64,000 nucleotides of DNA from Thermovibrio guaymasensis (GTDB lineage: Bacteria > Aquificota > Aquificia > Desulfurobacteriales > Desulfurobacteriaceae). The position numbers and the translations under genes were made by a program. Location: NCBI RefSeq assembly GCF_003633715.1, contig NZ_RBIE01000001.1, forward strand, positions 451,833-515,832, read 5' to 3'. Below, piece by piece: positions 1-7,439 of the stretch (position 1 is the stretch's first letter; each line of letters begins with the position of its first letter). Below the pieces are notes generated by a model. The model did no database searches and was not told the DNA's origin. It worked only from the letters and a program-made list of their open reading frames with translations.

Positions 1-323
1 TCTCCGACTTCAACATTTTCTCCATCTTTGATCCTTATCCACTTCCAACCTTCAACTACTGCTACTTTATAGTTGTCGCTGTACTCTCTTACCCACATTA
101 CTTTCGGTGGAGCTTTTGTGGGTAGGGCCAGTGATTGGAGAGTAAGAACGGCTAAAAGAGGAACAGTTGTTGGAAGGAGCTCCGTCCAGTTGAACTTTAG
201 CAGATAGTATCCTCCCAGTATGGCTGTGGAGGTTAGCAGGAATGGGAAGTAATCACTTCCTGCAAACTTCCACGTTAGGGCTAGAGAGCATAGGAAAAAG
301 ATGTGAGCTTTGTGTTTTTCCAT
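1..323 (-). CDS. Partial membrane protein of unknown function (N-terminal part only)
   Basis: The minus strand is open from an ATG at 323 to the window edge (107 codons, no stop). It starts MEKHKAHIFFLCSLALTWKF. Two or three hydrophobic segments fill roughly residues 8-70. A soluble, beta-rich-looking part with many charged and aromatic residues (WVREYSDNYKVAVVEGWKW) follows up to the edge. Helices followed by a small OB-like module would fit the N-terminus of a ComEC/Rec2-type DNA uptake protein, but no diagnostic motif is in view, so this is only a suggestion. It is divergent from speD and the ribosome-binding site is weak. Confidence 0.55.
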   Translation of the reverse strand, partial: MEKHKAHIFFLCSLALTWKFAGSDYFPFLLTSTAILGGYYLLKFNWTELLPTTVPLLAVLTLQSLALPTKAPPKVMWVREYSDNYKVAVVEGWKWIRIKDGENVEVG

Positions 324-370
324 CTTTTATTTTGTTTCCCACTTTCCCGTTAAGTTAAATCTTAATAAAA

Positions 371-399
371 TTGTTTTTAGGGGGGCTCAGGTATATACT
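371..399 (+). promoter_or_regulatory. Sigma-70-type promoter for speD
   Basis: TTGTTT at 371-376 and TATACT at 394-399 are separated by exactly 17 nt, about 35 nt upstream of the speD start. The -10 matches the consensus in five of six positions. Confidence 0.55.
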
Positions 400-434
400 A
401 TCACTTGCTAAATTCAGATTGGGAGGATGGAAAA

Positions 435-824
435 ATGGCAAAAACCCTCGGCGTCCACATCGTTGCCGACCTTTACGGGTGTGACCCGGAACTTCTCAAG
501 TCTGCTGAGAAGATGGCAGAGGTTTTTGAGGGAGCTGTAAAATACGCGAACCTCAATAAGCTCTCAGCCTACTACCACCAGTTTGAGCCCTACGGGGCGA
601 CGGGGGTTGTTGTAATTTCTGAATCTCACCTGTCTTTCCATACCTGGCCTGAGCACGGCTACGTTGCAATAGACGTTTACACTTGTGGAGCTCACGAGAA
701 TGCCTTTAAGGCTTTTGACTATATCGTTGATAAGTTAAAACCTGAGAGGGTTGAGAAGGACGTTCACTTCAGGGGAGTTGTTAACGAAGAGGAAGAGGTA
801 ACCTTCTGTGCCAGCGTAGGCTGA
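435..824 (+). CDS. speD: S-adenosylmethionine decarboxylase proenzyme
   Basis: Makes decarboxylated S-adenosylmethionine, the aminopropyl donor for spermidine and longer polyamines, which many thermophiles need to stabilise nucleic acids. The 129-aa length and the motif ISESHLSFHTWPEHG fit the short prokaryotic class. Self-cleavage is expected between Glu63 and Ser64, so that Ser64 becomes the pyruvoyl cofactor; His69 and Cys84 match the family's processing and catalytic residues. I start it at the ATG at 435 because GGGAGG lies at 421-426; an in-frame ATG at 405 has no such site. It has its own promoter and terminator, so it is probably monocistronic. Confidence 0.95.
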   Translation: MAKTLGVHIVADLYGCDPELLKSAEKMAEVFEGAVKYANLNKLSAYYHQFEPYGATGVVVISESHLSFHTWPEHGYVAIDVYTCGAHENAFKAFDYIVDKLKPERVEKDVHFRGVVNEEEEVTFCASVG

Positions 825-850
825 GCCGGTGGTAGGCTGAGAGTAAAGAG

Positions 851-874
851 GCCCCCTTTAAGGGGGCTTTTGTT
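851..874 (+). terminator. Rho-independent terminator after speD
   Basis: The hairpin GCCCCC-TTTAA-GGGGGC at 851-867 is followed by TTTTGTT. It lies between speD and the convergent dksA-like gene; the T-run is on the speD side. Confidence 0.85.
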
Positions 875-1261
875 TTATTGCTCCTCTCCAAATTTCCTCT
901 CTAACTTCTCTTGCTCAAGCTTACACTTTATGCAGAGCTCTGCAACCGGCCTCAACTTCAACCTTTCATACTTGATGCAGGCTCCACACTTTTCGCATAT
1001 TCCGTAAGTTCCCTCTTCTATTTTCCTGAGGGCTTTCTCTATCTTTTTAAGGTACTTGGCTTCCCTGTCCCTTATTCTCATTTCAAAGGTTCTTAGTATC
1101 TCATCAGTTGACATATCTACTATATCACCAACTTCCCTTTCTGCATGGGCTGTCTCTTCAAGTCCCCTCTTTATGTCTTCAAGAACTTCCCTTCTTCTCT
1201 CCTCTAAAATCTTCTTAAGTTCCTGAATCTGTTCGGCCGTGAGGCATTTATTCCCCTTCAT
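875..1261 (-). CDS. dksA: DksA/TraR-type zinc-finger transcription regulator
   Basis: A 128-aa DksA-like protein. Such proteins enter the secondary channel of RNA polymerase and tune transcription during stress, often together with ppGpp. It has a long helical hairpin (residues ~8-85) with GDIVDMS at the tip, in place of the DxxDxA of E. coli DksA, and a C-terminal four-cysteine zinc finger (CEKC near residue 89, CIKC near 110). A good ribosome-binding site (AAGGAGG) precedes the ATG. The conserved tip aspartates support a DksA-like role, but a plain TraR/YbiI-type zinc-finger protein is possible. Confidence 0.85.
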   Translation of the reverse strand: MKGNKCLTAEQIQELKKILEERRREVLEDIKRGLEETAHAEREVGDIVDMSTDEILRTFEMRIRDREAKYLKKIEKALRKIEEGTYGICEKCGACIKYERLKLRPVAELCIKCKLEQEKLERKFGEEQ

Positions 1262-1341
1262 TCTAAACCTCCTTCTTTATTGGTGGGAAAGGTATACGTA
1301 AGGGTGTAAAATGTCAACGACATATTTTAATGGAGGAAGTT

Positions 1342-2529
1342 ATGGAGCTCTCAAGGCGCGTAAGAAGGATTTCACCTTCACCTACAATGGCAATCACGAG
1401 CAAAGCTAAAGAGCTTAAAGCTAAAGGAGTGGACGTTATAGGCTTTGGAGCCGGAGAGCCTGACTTTGACACTCCTGACCATATTAAGGAAGCTGCAAAA
1501 GAAGCGATTGATATGGGCTTTACAAAGTACACTCCTCCTGCAGGAATCCCTGAGCTAAGGAGGGCGGTTGCAGACAAGTTAAGGAGCGAAAACGGTATTG
1601 ACTATGAGCCTGAACAGGTTGTAATAACTGATGGAGCTAAACAGGCCCTTTTCAACTTAATGCTCAGCGTTATAGACGATGGAGATGAAGTTGTCATTCC
1701 TTCCCCGTACTGGGTTACCTACCCTGAACAGGTCAAGTTTGCAGGAGGAACTCCAGTTTTCGTTGAAACTAAGGAGATTAAAGGGTTTGCTCTGACCCTT
1801 GAGGAGCTCAAGCCTGCAATAACTCCCAGGACAAAAATGGTCATTCTCTGTACTCCTCACAACCCAACCGGTAGTGTGATTCCGAAGGAGGAGCTTGAGA
1901 GGATTGGCCACTTCTGTGCAGAAAGGGGAATTTTGATAGCTTCAGATGAGTGCTACGAGTACTTAACCTACGACGGTTTCAAACATACTAGTATTGCCTC
2001 TATCTCTCCGGATATTAAAGAGGTTACAGTTACTATAAATGCCCTATCTAAGAGTTTCTCTATGACGGGATGGAGAGTAGGTTTTGCTGCAGGTCCAAAA
2101 GAGATAATAGACGCAATGATAAAGATTAACTCCCAGTCTATTTCAAACGTTAATTCAATAGCTCAGAAAGCTGCAGTTGCCGCCCTTACAAAACCTAAGG
2201 GCTTCTTAAAGGAGTGGCTAAGTGCCTTTGACGAAAGGCGCCGTTACATGGTTGAAACACTAAATCAGATTCCCGGCGTTTCCTGTATTATGCCTAAGGG
2301 AGCTTTCTATGCGTTTCCGAACGTTAAGGAGCTCCTTAAGCTTGGAAACTTTAAGGACGACTGGGAGCTTGCCGAGTTCCTACTTGAGAGGGCAAAGATT
2401 GCAGTAGTTCCGGGCTCAGCCTTTGGTTATCCCGGCTACTTGAGGCTATCTTACGCAACTTCAATGGAGAACATTGAAGAGGGGCTTAAGAGGTTTAAAG
2501 AGGCAGTTGAGGAGAGGTTAAATGGCTGA
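1342..2529 (+). CDS. aspC: PLP-dependent aspartate aminotransferase (class I)
   Basis: Interconverts aspartate/2-oxoglutarate and oxaloacetate/glutamate; thermophile homologues often also transaminate prephenate. It is a full-length fold-type I enzyme of about 395 aa. The N-terminus contains FGAGEPDFDTP, the PLP-phosphate region DGAKQAL, the substrate motif NPTG, SDECYEY with the PLP-binding Asp, and the Schiff-base lysine in SKSFSMTGWR (Lys237 from this start). I use the ATG at 1342 because GGAGG at 1332-1336 is correctly spaced; the ATG at 1330 overlaps that site. The last 8 nt overlap the next gene, so the two are probably co-translated. Confidence 0.93.
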   Translation: MELSRRVRRISPSPTMAITSKAKELKAKGVDVIGFGAGEPDFDTPDHIKEAAKEAIDMGFTKYTPPAGIPELRRAVADKLRSENGIDYEPEQVVITDGAKQALFNLMLSVIDDGDEVVIPSPYWVTYPEQVKFAGGTPVFVETKEIKGFALTLEELKPAITPRTKMVILCTPHNPTGSVIPKEELERIGHFCAERGILIASDECYEYLTYDGFKHTSIASISPDIKEVTVTINALSKSFSMTGWRVGFAAGPKEIIDAMIKINSQSISNVNSIAQKAAVAALTKPKGFLKEWLSAFDERRRYMVETLNQIPGVSCIMPKGAFYAFPNVKELLKLGNFKDDWELAEFLLERAKIAVVPGSAFGYPGYLRLSYATSMENIEEGLKRFKEAVEERLNG

Positions 2530-3037
2530 GAGAGTTTACAGGACTGATAAACTAACGTTCCTGAGTTACGGACTTTTAACTGTTGCTTATGGGCTCTTCC
2601 TTGGTTTGATTTTTAAGAAGGCGGGAGGGTTTACTTCCTCCCTTCTAATCCTTCTTCTCTTTGTCCTTCCCGTATTTGCCTACTTTCTCTTCCTCATGAA
2701 AAAGAGCGTAAAGATTGACGATGAGGGAATAGAGGTCTTTGGTTTAACTGGTAGGAAGAGGATAAACTGGGAGGAAGTTAGATCGGTTTCACTGACTCCA
2801 GGGAGGAAGTACTTTCTCTTTATAGAAGGAAAGAATGGAAAGCTTGCAGTTATTGACGATTCAACTGAGAACTTCGTTGAAGTTGCTAGGGAGATAAGGA
2901 AGAGGGTTCCAGATAGGGTTTCAGAAAACTTTGAATCCCTCCTTTCTTCCTATAAACGCTCCTACACTTCTGTAGGAATACTTCTGCTTGCGGCATTTAT
3001 ACTTATCTTCGTGGCACTTAAGAACCTATTTTTTTGA
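2522..3037 (+). CDS. Membrane protein with a PH-like soluble domain, unknown function
   Basis: A 171-aa protein with two hydrophobic segments near the N-terminus (residues ~12-60), a cytosolic beta-rich domain (~60-120: VKIDDEGIEVFGLTGRKRINW) and a C-terminal membrane helix (~150-170). The middle part resembles the bacterial PH-like domains of YdbS/YcdB-type membrane proteins, in which a strand pair carries an ...I.W..I/V.S motif. It overlaps aspC by 8 nt. No enzymatic motif is seen and its function is unknown. Its 3' end overlaps the convergent coiled-coil lipoprotein gene by 12 nt. Confidence 0.75.
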   Translation: MAERVYRTDKLTFLSYGLLTVAYGLFLGLIFKKAGGFTSSLLILLLFVLPVFAYFLFLMKKSVKIDDEGIEVFGLTGRKRINWEEVRSVSLTPGRKYFLFIEGKNGKLAVIDDSTENFVEVAREIRKRVPDRVSENFESLLSSYKRSYTSVGILLLAAFILIFVALKNLFF

Positions 3038-3574
3038 GGGCTTTACTTTTTCAATTCTTACTGACGGTATCCTTAAAGAGTTTAACCTCTCCTCAACTTT
3101 GCTGATTCTCTCCTTTATCTTCCCAATTTCCTCCCTTATTTCTGAATTGTCCCTTTCTAACTCAGAGTAGCTCTCTTTCAGCTGGCTTATCTCTTTCCTA
3201 AGGTTTCCTACTTGACTCTTAATCTCTTTCACTTTCTCACTCAGCTCTGTATCTAACTCTTCAATTTTCCTTTCCGTTTGGGTTTTTTGGTTTTTTAACT
3301 CTCCTTTCAGGTTTACGGTTTGGGATTTAAGTTCGCCAACTTCTTTATTTAAGTTATCTATTAATACCCTAAGTTTGGCAACCTCTTGTCTTAGCTCTGA
3401 GTTCTCGTTTTTCAGTTTGTCAACCTCCTTTTGGAGCTCCCTGTCTTTAATTTCAAGGACCTGAACTTTTCCTTCTAGCTGGTTCAACTGTAGGTTTTCC
3501 CCTGTAGTTACGCAGGAAGGGAAAAGTAGCAGCGGAGTTATGAGAAGAGCTCTCCTCACCTTAAGTACTCCCAA
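3026..3574 (-). CDS. Coiled-coil lipoprotein, unknown function
   Basis: A 182-aa protein with a lipoprotein signal (hydrophobic ALLITPLLLFPSC, lipobox Cys near residue 21). The rest is almost wholly an uninterrupted heptad coiled coil (residues ~28-168, rich in Glu, Lys, Leu) with a short basic tail. It should be tethered to the inner or outer membrane and project into the periplasm as a rod. Lpp-like spacers and YbgF/CpoB-type trimerisation domains are loose analogies; I recognise no specific family. It is divergent from the TetR gene and shares its promoter region. Confidence 0.75.
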   Translation of the reverse strand: MGVLKVRRALLITPLLLFPSCVTTGENLQLNQLEGKVQVLEIKDRELQKEVDKLKNENSELRQEVAKLRVLIDNLNKEVGELKSQTVNLKGELKNQKTQTERKIEELDTELSEKVKEIKSQVGNLRKEISQLKESYSELERDNSEIREEIGKIKERISKVEERLNSLRIPSVRIEKVKPSKK

Positions 3575-3593
3575 TCGGAGTTTCTAAATAGGA

Positions 3594-3612
3594 TACCACA
3601 AATTCTGTGGTA
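3594..3612. promoter_or_regulatory. Perfect inverted repeat, candidate operator 1
   Basis: TACCACA-AATTC-TGTGGTA, 7-bp arms around a 5-nt spacer, lies in the divergent region between the coiled-coil lipoprotein and the TetR gene. Confidence 0.5.
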
Positions 3613-3618
3613 AATTAT

Positions 3619-3636
3619 GAACTGACACGTCAGTTC
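3619..3636. promoter_or_regulatory. Perfect inverted repeat, candidate TetR autoregulatory operator
   Basis: GAACTGAC-AC-GTCAGTTC, 8-bp arms with a 2-nt spacer, ends 10 nt before the TetR start codon. Length, symmetry and position are typical of a TetR-family self-regulatory operator. It sits next to the ribosome-binding site, so bound repressor would also block the divergent region. Confidence 0.6.
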
Positions 3637-3646
3637 AGGAGGGAGT

Positions 3647-4228
3647 GTGAAGAAGAGAGAGGAGGAGATTTTAGTTAGGGCAAAGAGCCTCTTTTCAAAG
3701 AGGGGTTTTCACTCCCTTACAGTCTCAGAGATTGTTGACTCCCTAGGGATAGCAAGGGGGACTTTCTACCTCTACTTTAAGAACAAGGACGACGTCTACA
3801 GGAGAGTTCTTGAAAGGACTGTTCAGGAAATAGAGAAGAACCTTAAAGTTTTACCGCTTGAAAGGCCCCTTGAACAGCTACGTAGAAACCTCCTTTCGGT
3901 TTTGAAGTTGATAGAGGAGGATAGAGAAACGGCCAGCTTAATTTTCTATCACCCTTACAAACTCAACTTAGAGTTTGACGAAATCCTTGAAGAGTTCTAC
4001 GGAAAGGTCCTTTCCCTTATAGAGAGAGCCCTCTTAAAGGGAATGGAAATGGGAATTGTTAGGGAGTGTAACGTTAAAGTTATCTCAAGGGCTATTTTCG
4101 GGGCTTTTGTTGAAGTTGGAAAGGGCCTTTTAAAGGGGGAGCTCCAAAGTGCCGAAGAGGCTGTTGATGAGCTCCTCTCATTCGGTTTGAGGGGCCTTCT
4201 GGAGGGGAGGAATGATTGGAGGAATTGA
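3647..4228 (+). CDS. TetR/AcrR-family transcriptional regulator
   Basis: A 193-aa one-component regulator. The N-terminal helix-turn-helix (residues ~5-50) has the family signature LFSKRGFHSLTVSEIVDSLG...GTFYLYFKNKDDVY. The C-terminal ligand-binding part is helical and has no recognisable ligand signature. The start is a GTG preceded by GGAGGGA. It overlaps the downstream activase-like gene by 17 nt, so the regulator and its probable target are co-transcribed. Two perfect palindromes directly upstream make autoregulation likely. The inducing ligand is unknown; an acyl-CoA or aromatic compound would suit the neighbour but is inference. Confidence 0.9.
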   Translation: MKKREEEILVRAKSLFSKRGFHSLTVSEIVDSLGIARGTFYLYFKNKDDVYRRVLERTVQEIEKNLKVLPLERPLEQLRRNLLSVLKLIEEDRETASLIFYHPYKLNLEFDEILEEFYGKVLSLIERALLKGMEMGIVRECNVKVISRAIFGAFVEVGKGLLKGELQSAEEAVDELLSFGLRGLLEGRNDWRN

Positions 4229-7200
4229 CGTTGGGTCAACTACAGTAAAGGGGGTTCTCTTAAACGAGAAAGGAGAAGTCCTATTTAAGGAGTACAGACG
4301 CCACGAGGCCAAACAGGCAGAGAGGGTCTTGGAGCTCTTGGCTAAGTTTGAGGAAGTTGCAGGTAAGGACTTTCAGCTCTTTTTAACCGGTAGTGGAGGA
4401 GGGGATATAGCAAAGGCCCTTGGGGTAAAGTTTATTCAGGAAGTTAACGCAGTAAGTAGAGCTGTAGAGACTCTCCACCCTGAGGTTTCCTCAGTCGTTG
4501 AACTGGGCGGTCAAGATGCGAAGATGATTTTCTTCTTAGATGTAAACGGATTTAAGAGGAAAGTAACTACAATGAACGATAAGTGTGCAGGGGGAACGGG
4601 GGCTACAATAGACAGGATTGTTTCAAAGTTAAAAATCCCTGTTGAAGTAGCATCTTCCCTTGAATTTGACCCTAAAAGAGTTCACCCTGTTGCAGCAAAG
4701 TGCGGAGTTTTTGCCGAGACGGACATAAACTCCCTCCAGAAGGCGGGAGTTCCAGAGGAGGAGCTCCTAATTTCCCTCTTTAACGCGATAGTAATTCAGA
4801 ACCTTTCCGTTTTAACCAGGGGCTATACCTTAAGGCCTGTTGTCCTCCTCCTCGGAGGTCCAAATACTTTCTTCCCTGCTCTAAGGGGGGCTTGGAAGTA
4901 TCACCTTGAGAAGGTCTGGAAGGAGAAAGGAATTCCTTTTGATAGCTCTTCCATTCTCCTTCCTGAGAATTCCCAGTTCTACGCTGCTATCGGTTCAGCC
5001 CTGTTTGGCTTTGAGGAGGAGAGCCCCTACAGGGGAAAGGAAGGCCTTTTAGAGTTTAGAAGGAGCTCCCTTGTCTACTTAAAGAAGAAGACCGGAGAGT
5101 TGGGCCTTCTGAAGCCGGGGGAGGATTTAGAGGAGTTTAAGAAGAGGTATCAGGTTAAGCCTTTTAAGCCGAAGAAGTTTAAGGAAGGAGAAAGGGTTAA
5201 GGCCTTCCTTGGAATTGATGGAGGTTCAACCTCTACCAAGGCTGTTTTGATAGATGAGAGGGGGGAGCTCCTTGCAACGGCCTATACCCTCTCTAAGGGG
5301 AACCCTCTTGAGGATTTAAAGGTAATAGTCAAAGAGCTAAAGGATAAAGTTGAAGGTGATGGGGCTTTACTTGAGATCCTCTCTGTTGGAGCAACCGGTT
5401 ATGCAAAGGAGATGTTAAAGGAGACTGTTGGAGCAGACGTTTGTATTGTTGAGACCGTTGCCCATACCGTTTCAGCCCTTCACTTCTTTAAGGATATTGA
5501 CGTTATAGTTGACGTTGGCGGGCAGGATATAAAGGTAATGATTCTGAGGAACGGAGAAGTTAAGGACTTTAAGCTGAACACCCAGTGTTCAGCGGGAAAC
5601 GGCTACTTCCTCCAGTCAACTGCAGAGAAGTTCGGGTACAGAGTTGAGGAGTTTGCCGACGTTGCATTTAAGGCTAAGTATGCTCCAAAGTTTAACTTTG
5701 GCTGTGCTGTCTTCCTTGAGCAGGATATAGTCAACTTCCAGAGGTTAGGTTGGAAGCCCCACGAGATAATGGCAGGCCTTGCAAAAGTCTTACCTAAGAA
5801 CATATGGCTCTACGTCGTTAAAGAGCCCAACTTGAGGAAGTTGGGAAGGCGTTTCCTCCTTCAGGGAGGTACCCAGAGGAACCTTGCAGCCGTTAAGGCC
5901 CAGTATGACTTCATAAAGGAGAGGGTACCAGATGCCGAAATCTTCGTTCACCCTATTACAGGTGAAGCCGGTGCCTTTGGGGCGGCCCTCCTTGCAGCTA
6001 AGAACTACTCTGGAAGGAGCTCTTTCGTAGGGATAGAGGCCCTCCTTGACCTCTTCTTTAGTGTAAAGAGCGATGAGACTACTAGGTGCAGTTTCTGTAC
6101 GAACAGGTGTCAGAGGACCTTTATAGAGGTTTTCCCTAAGGGTAAAGAAAAGAGGCTTTACATTATTGCCCCCTGTGAAAAGGGAATGGTCCTTGAGGCT
6201 TCTCAGGTTAAAGAGGTCGTTAAGAGAATGAGGGAGGTGGAGAGGGAAAACCCTAACCTTCAGGAGATCTCTTCAAGGAAAGTTTTTGAGAGCTATCCCG
6301 TTAATAGAGTTTACTCAGATAGGATTTTTGGAATTATTCCAAGAAGGGGTGTGATTGAGAGGAGGAAGAAGCTAAAGGCTGGAATACCGAGGGTTCTAAA
6401 CTTCTACTCACTTGCCCCTTTCTTTAGGGGGTACTTAGAGTCTTTAGGAGTTGAGAACTTTATCTTTTCTGATTATACGAGTGATGAGTTAATCAGGGAG
6501 GAGATGAAGGGAGGGGCTGTTGACCCTTGTTTTCCCAGTAAGATTGCCCTTGCCCACGTTAGGAACTTACTTAAGAAAGGGCCGGACTTTATTCTCTTTC
6601 CAAAAGTAGCAACTTTAAAGGGAATGTTCCTTGACTCTGAAGGTTCCCACGCCTGCCCAACGGTAACAGCCACTCCGATAACCGTTAAGTCAATTTTGAC
6701 CAGGGAGGAGGATGTATTTAAAAAGTTCGGCGTAGAGTTTGTTGATCCTCTCCTCCACTTTGACGATGAGGAACTCCTTGAAGTAGAACTCTTTGAAGCT
6801 TTTAAGGATATTTTGGATCTGACAAAGGATGAAAACAGGAAAGCTGTTAGAGAGGGTTTTAGAGCCCTTGAAGCTTACCAGAACTACATGAGAGAACTTG
6901 GAGAGAAGGTTTTAAGGAAACTGGAGGCTGAAGGGCGGATAGGGATTTTAGTTCTGGGAAGGCCTTACCACAACGACCCAGGAATAAACCACGGTATTAC
7001 GAAAGAGCTCCAGAAGAGGGGATATCCGATTTTAACTATAGATTCACTCCCGATTAAGGAGGAGTTCCTGAAGAAGGTTTTTAGGGGAAGGAACCCCTTT
7101 AAGATAAGGGACGTTTGGAAAAAGGCCTACAGTGAGAACAGCAGCAGGAAAGTTTGGGGAGCTCTCTACGGAGCCGGCCATCCAAACCTTGCTCTCCTTG

Positions 7201-7406
7201 ACCTTTCCTCCTTTAGGTGTGGCCACGATGCGCCTATCTACTCTCTTATTGAGGAGATAGTTGAGAGGGCGGGAGCTCCATACTTTACCTTTCACGAAAT
7301 AGACGAGAACCGCCCTGCCGGTTCAATAAAGATAAGGGTTGAAACCGTAGACTACTTCCTGAAGGAGAGGATTGAGAGGTTAAAGGATAGGGAAGAGGCA
7401 GTTTAG
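4212..7406 (+). CDS. Fused 2-hydroxyacyl-CoA dehydratase activase-like ATPase with HgdB/DUF2229-like C-terminus
   Basis: A 1064-aa fusion of the BcrA/BadF/HgdC ATPase superfamily. Domain 1 (residues ~1-270) starts GGIDVGSTTVKG and carries the 4Fe-4S-ligand-type motif NDKCAGGTGATID. Domain 2 (~330-600) repeats the fold: GIDGGSTSTKAV, VDVGGQDIK, TQCSAGNGYF. The C-terminal part (~620-1050) has CSFCTNRC, VDPCFPSK and SHACPT, resembling the DUF2229 and HgdB/benzoyl-CoA-reductase-like modules. Family members use ATP to drive low-potential electron transfer to a partner or to double-cubane clusters. The physiological substrate is unknown. It is shorter than the ~1400-aa versions I recall. Its start overlaps the TetR gene. 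Confidence 0.85.
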   Translation: MIGGIDVGSTTVKGVLLNEKGEVLFKEYRRHEAKQAERVLELLAKFEEVAGKDFQLFLTGSGGGDIAKALGVKFIQEVNAVSRAVETLHPEVSSVVELGGQDAKMIFFLDVNGFKRKVTTMNDKCAGGTGATIDRIVSKLKIPVEVASSLEFDPKRVHPVAAKCGVFAETDINSLQKAGVPEEELLISLFNAIVIQNLSVLTRGYTLRPVVLLLGGPNTFFPALRGAWKYHLEKVWKEKGIPFDSSSILLPENSQFYAAIGSALFGFEEESPYRGKEGLLEFRRSSLVYLKKKTGELGLLKPGEDLEEFKKRYQVKPFKPKKFKEGERVKAFLGIDGGSTSTKAVLIDERGELLATAYTLSKGNPLEDLKVIVKELKDKVEGDGALLEILSVGATGYAKEMLKETVGADVCIVETVAHTVSALHFFKDIDVIVDVGGQDIKVMILRNGEVKDFKLNTQCSAGNGYFLQSTAEKFGYRVEEFADVAFKAKYAPKFNFGCAVFLEQDIVNFQRLGWKPHEIMAGLAKVLPKNIWLYVVKEPNLRKLGRRFLLQGGTQRNLAAVKAQYDFIKERVPDAEIFVHPITGEAGAFGAALLAAKNYSGRSSFVGIEALLDLFFSVKSDETTRCSFCTNRCQRTFIEVFPKGKEKRLYIIAPCEKGMVLEASQVKEVVKRMREVERENPNLQEISSRKVFESYPVNRVYSDRIFGIIPRRGVIERRKKLKAGIPRVLNFYSLAPFFRGYLESLGVENFIFSDYTSDELIREEMKGGAVDPCFPSKIALAHVRNLLKKGPDFILFPKVATLKGMFLDSEGSHACPTVTATPITVKSILTREEDVFKKFGVEFVDPLLHFDDEELLEVELFEAFKDILDLTKDENRKAVREGFRALEAYQNYMRELGEKVLRKLEAEGRIGILVLGRPYHNDPGINHGITKELQKRGYPILTIDSLPIKEEFLKKVFRGRNPFKIRDVWKKAYSENSSRKVWGALYGAGHPNLALLDLSSFRCGHDAPIYSLIEEIVERAGAPYFTFHEIDENRPAGSIKIRVETVDYFLKERIERLKDREEAV

Positions 7407-7439
7407 GGGAGTTATAATAGTGCCTACAGGAGGTTAGCC

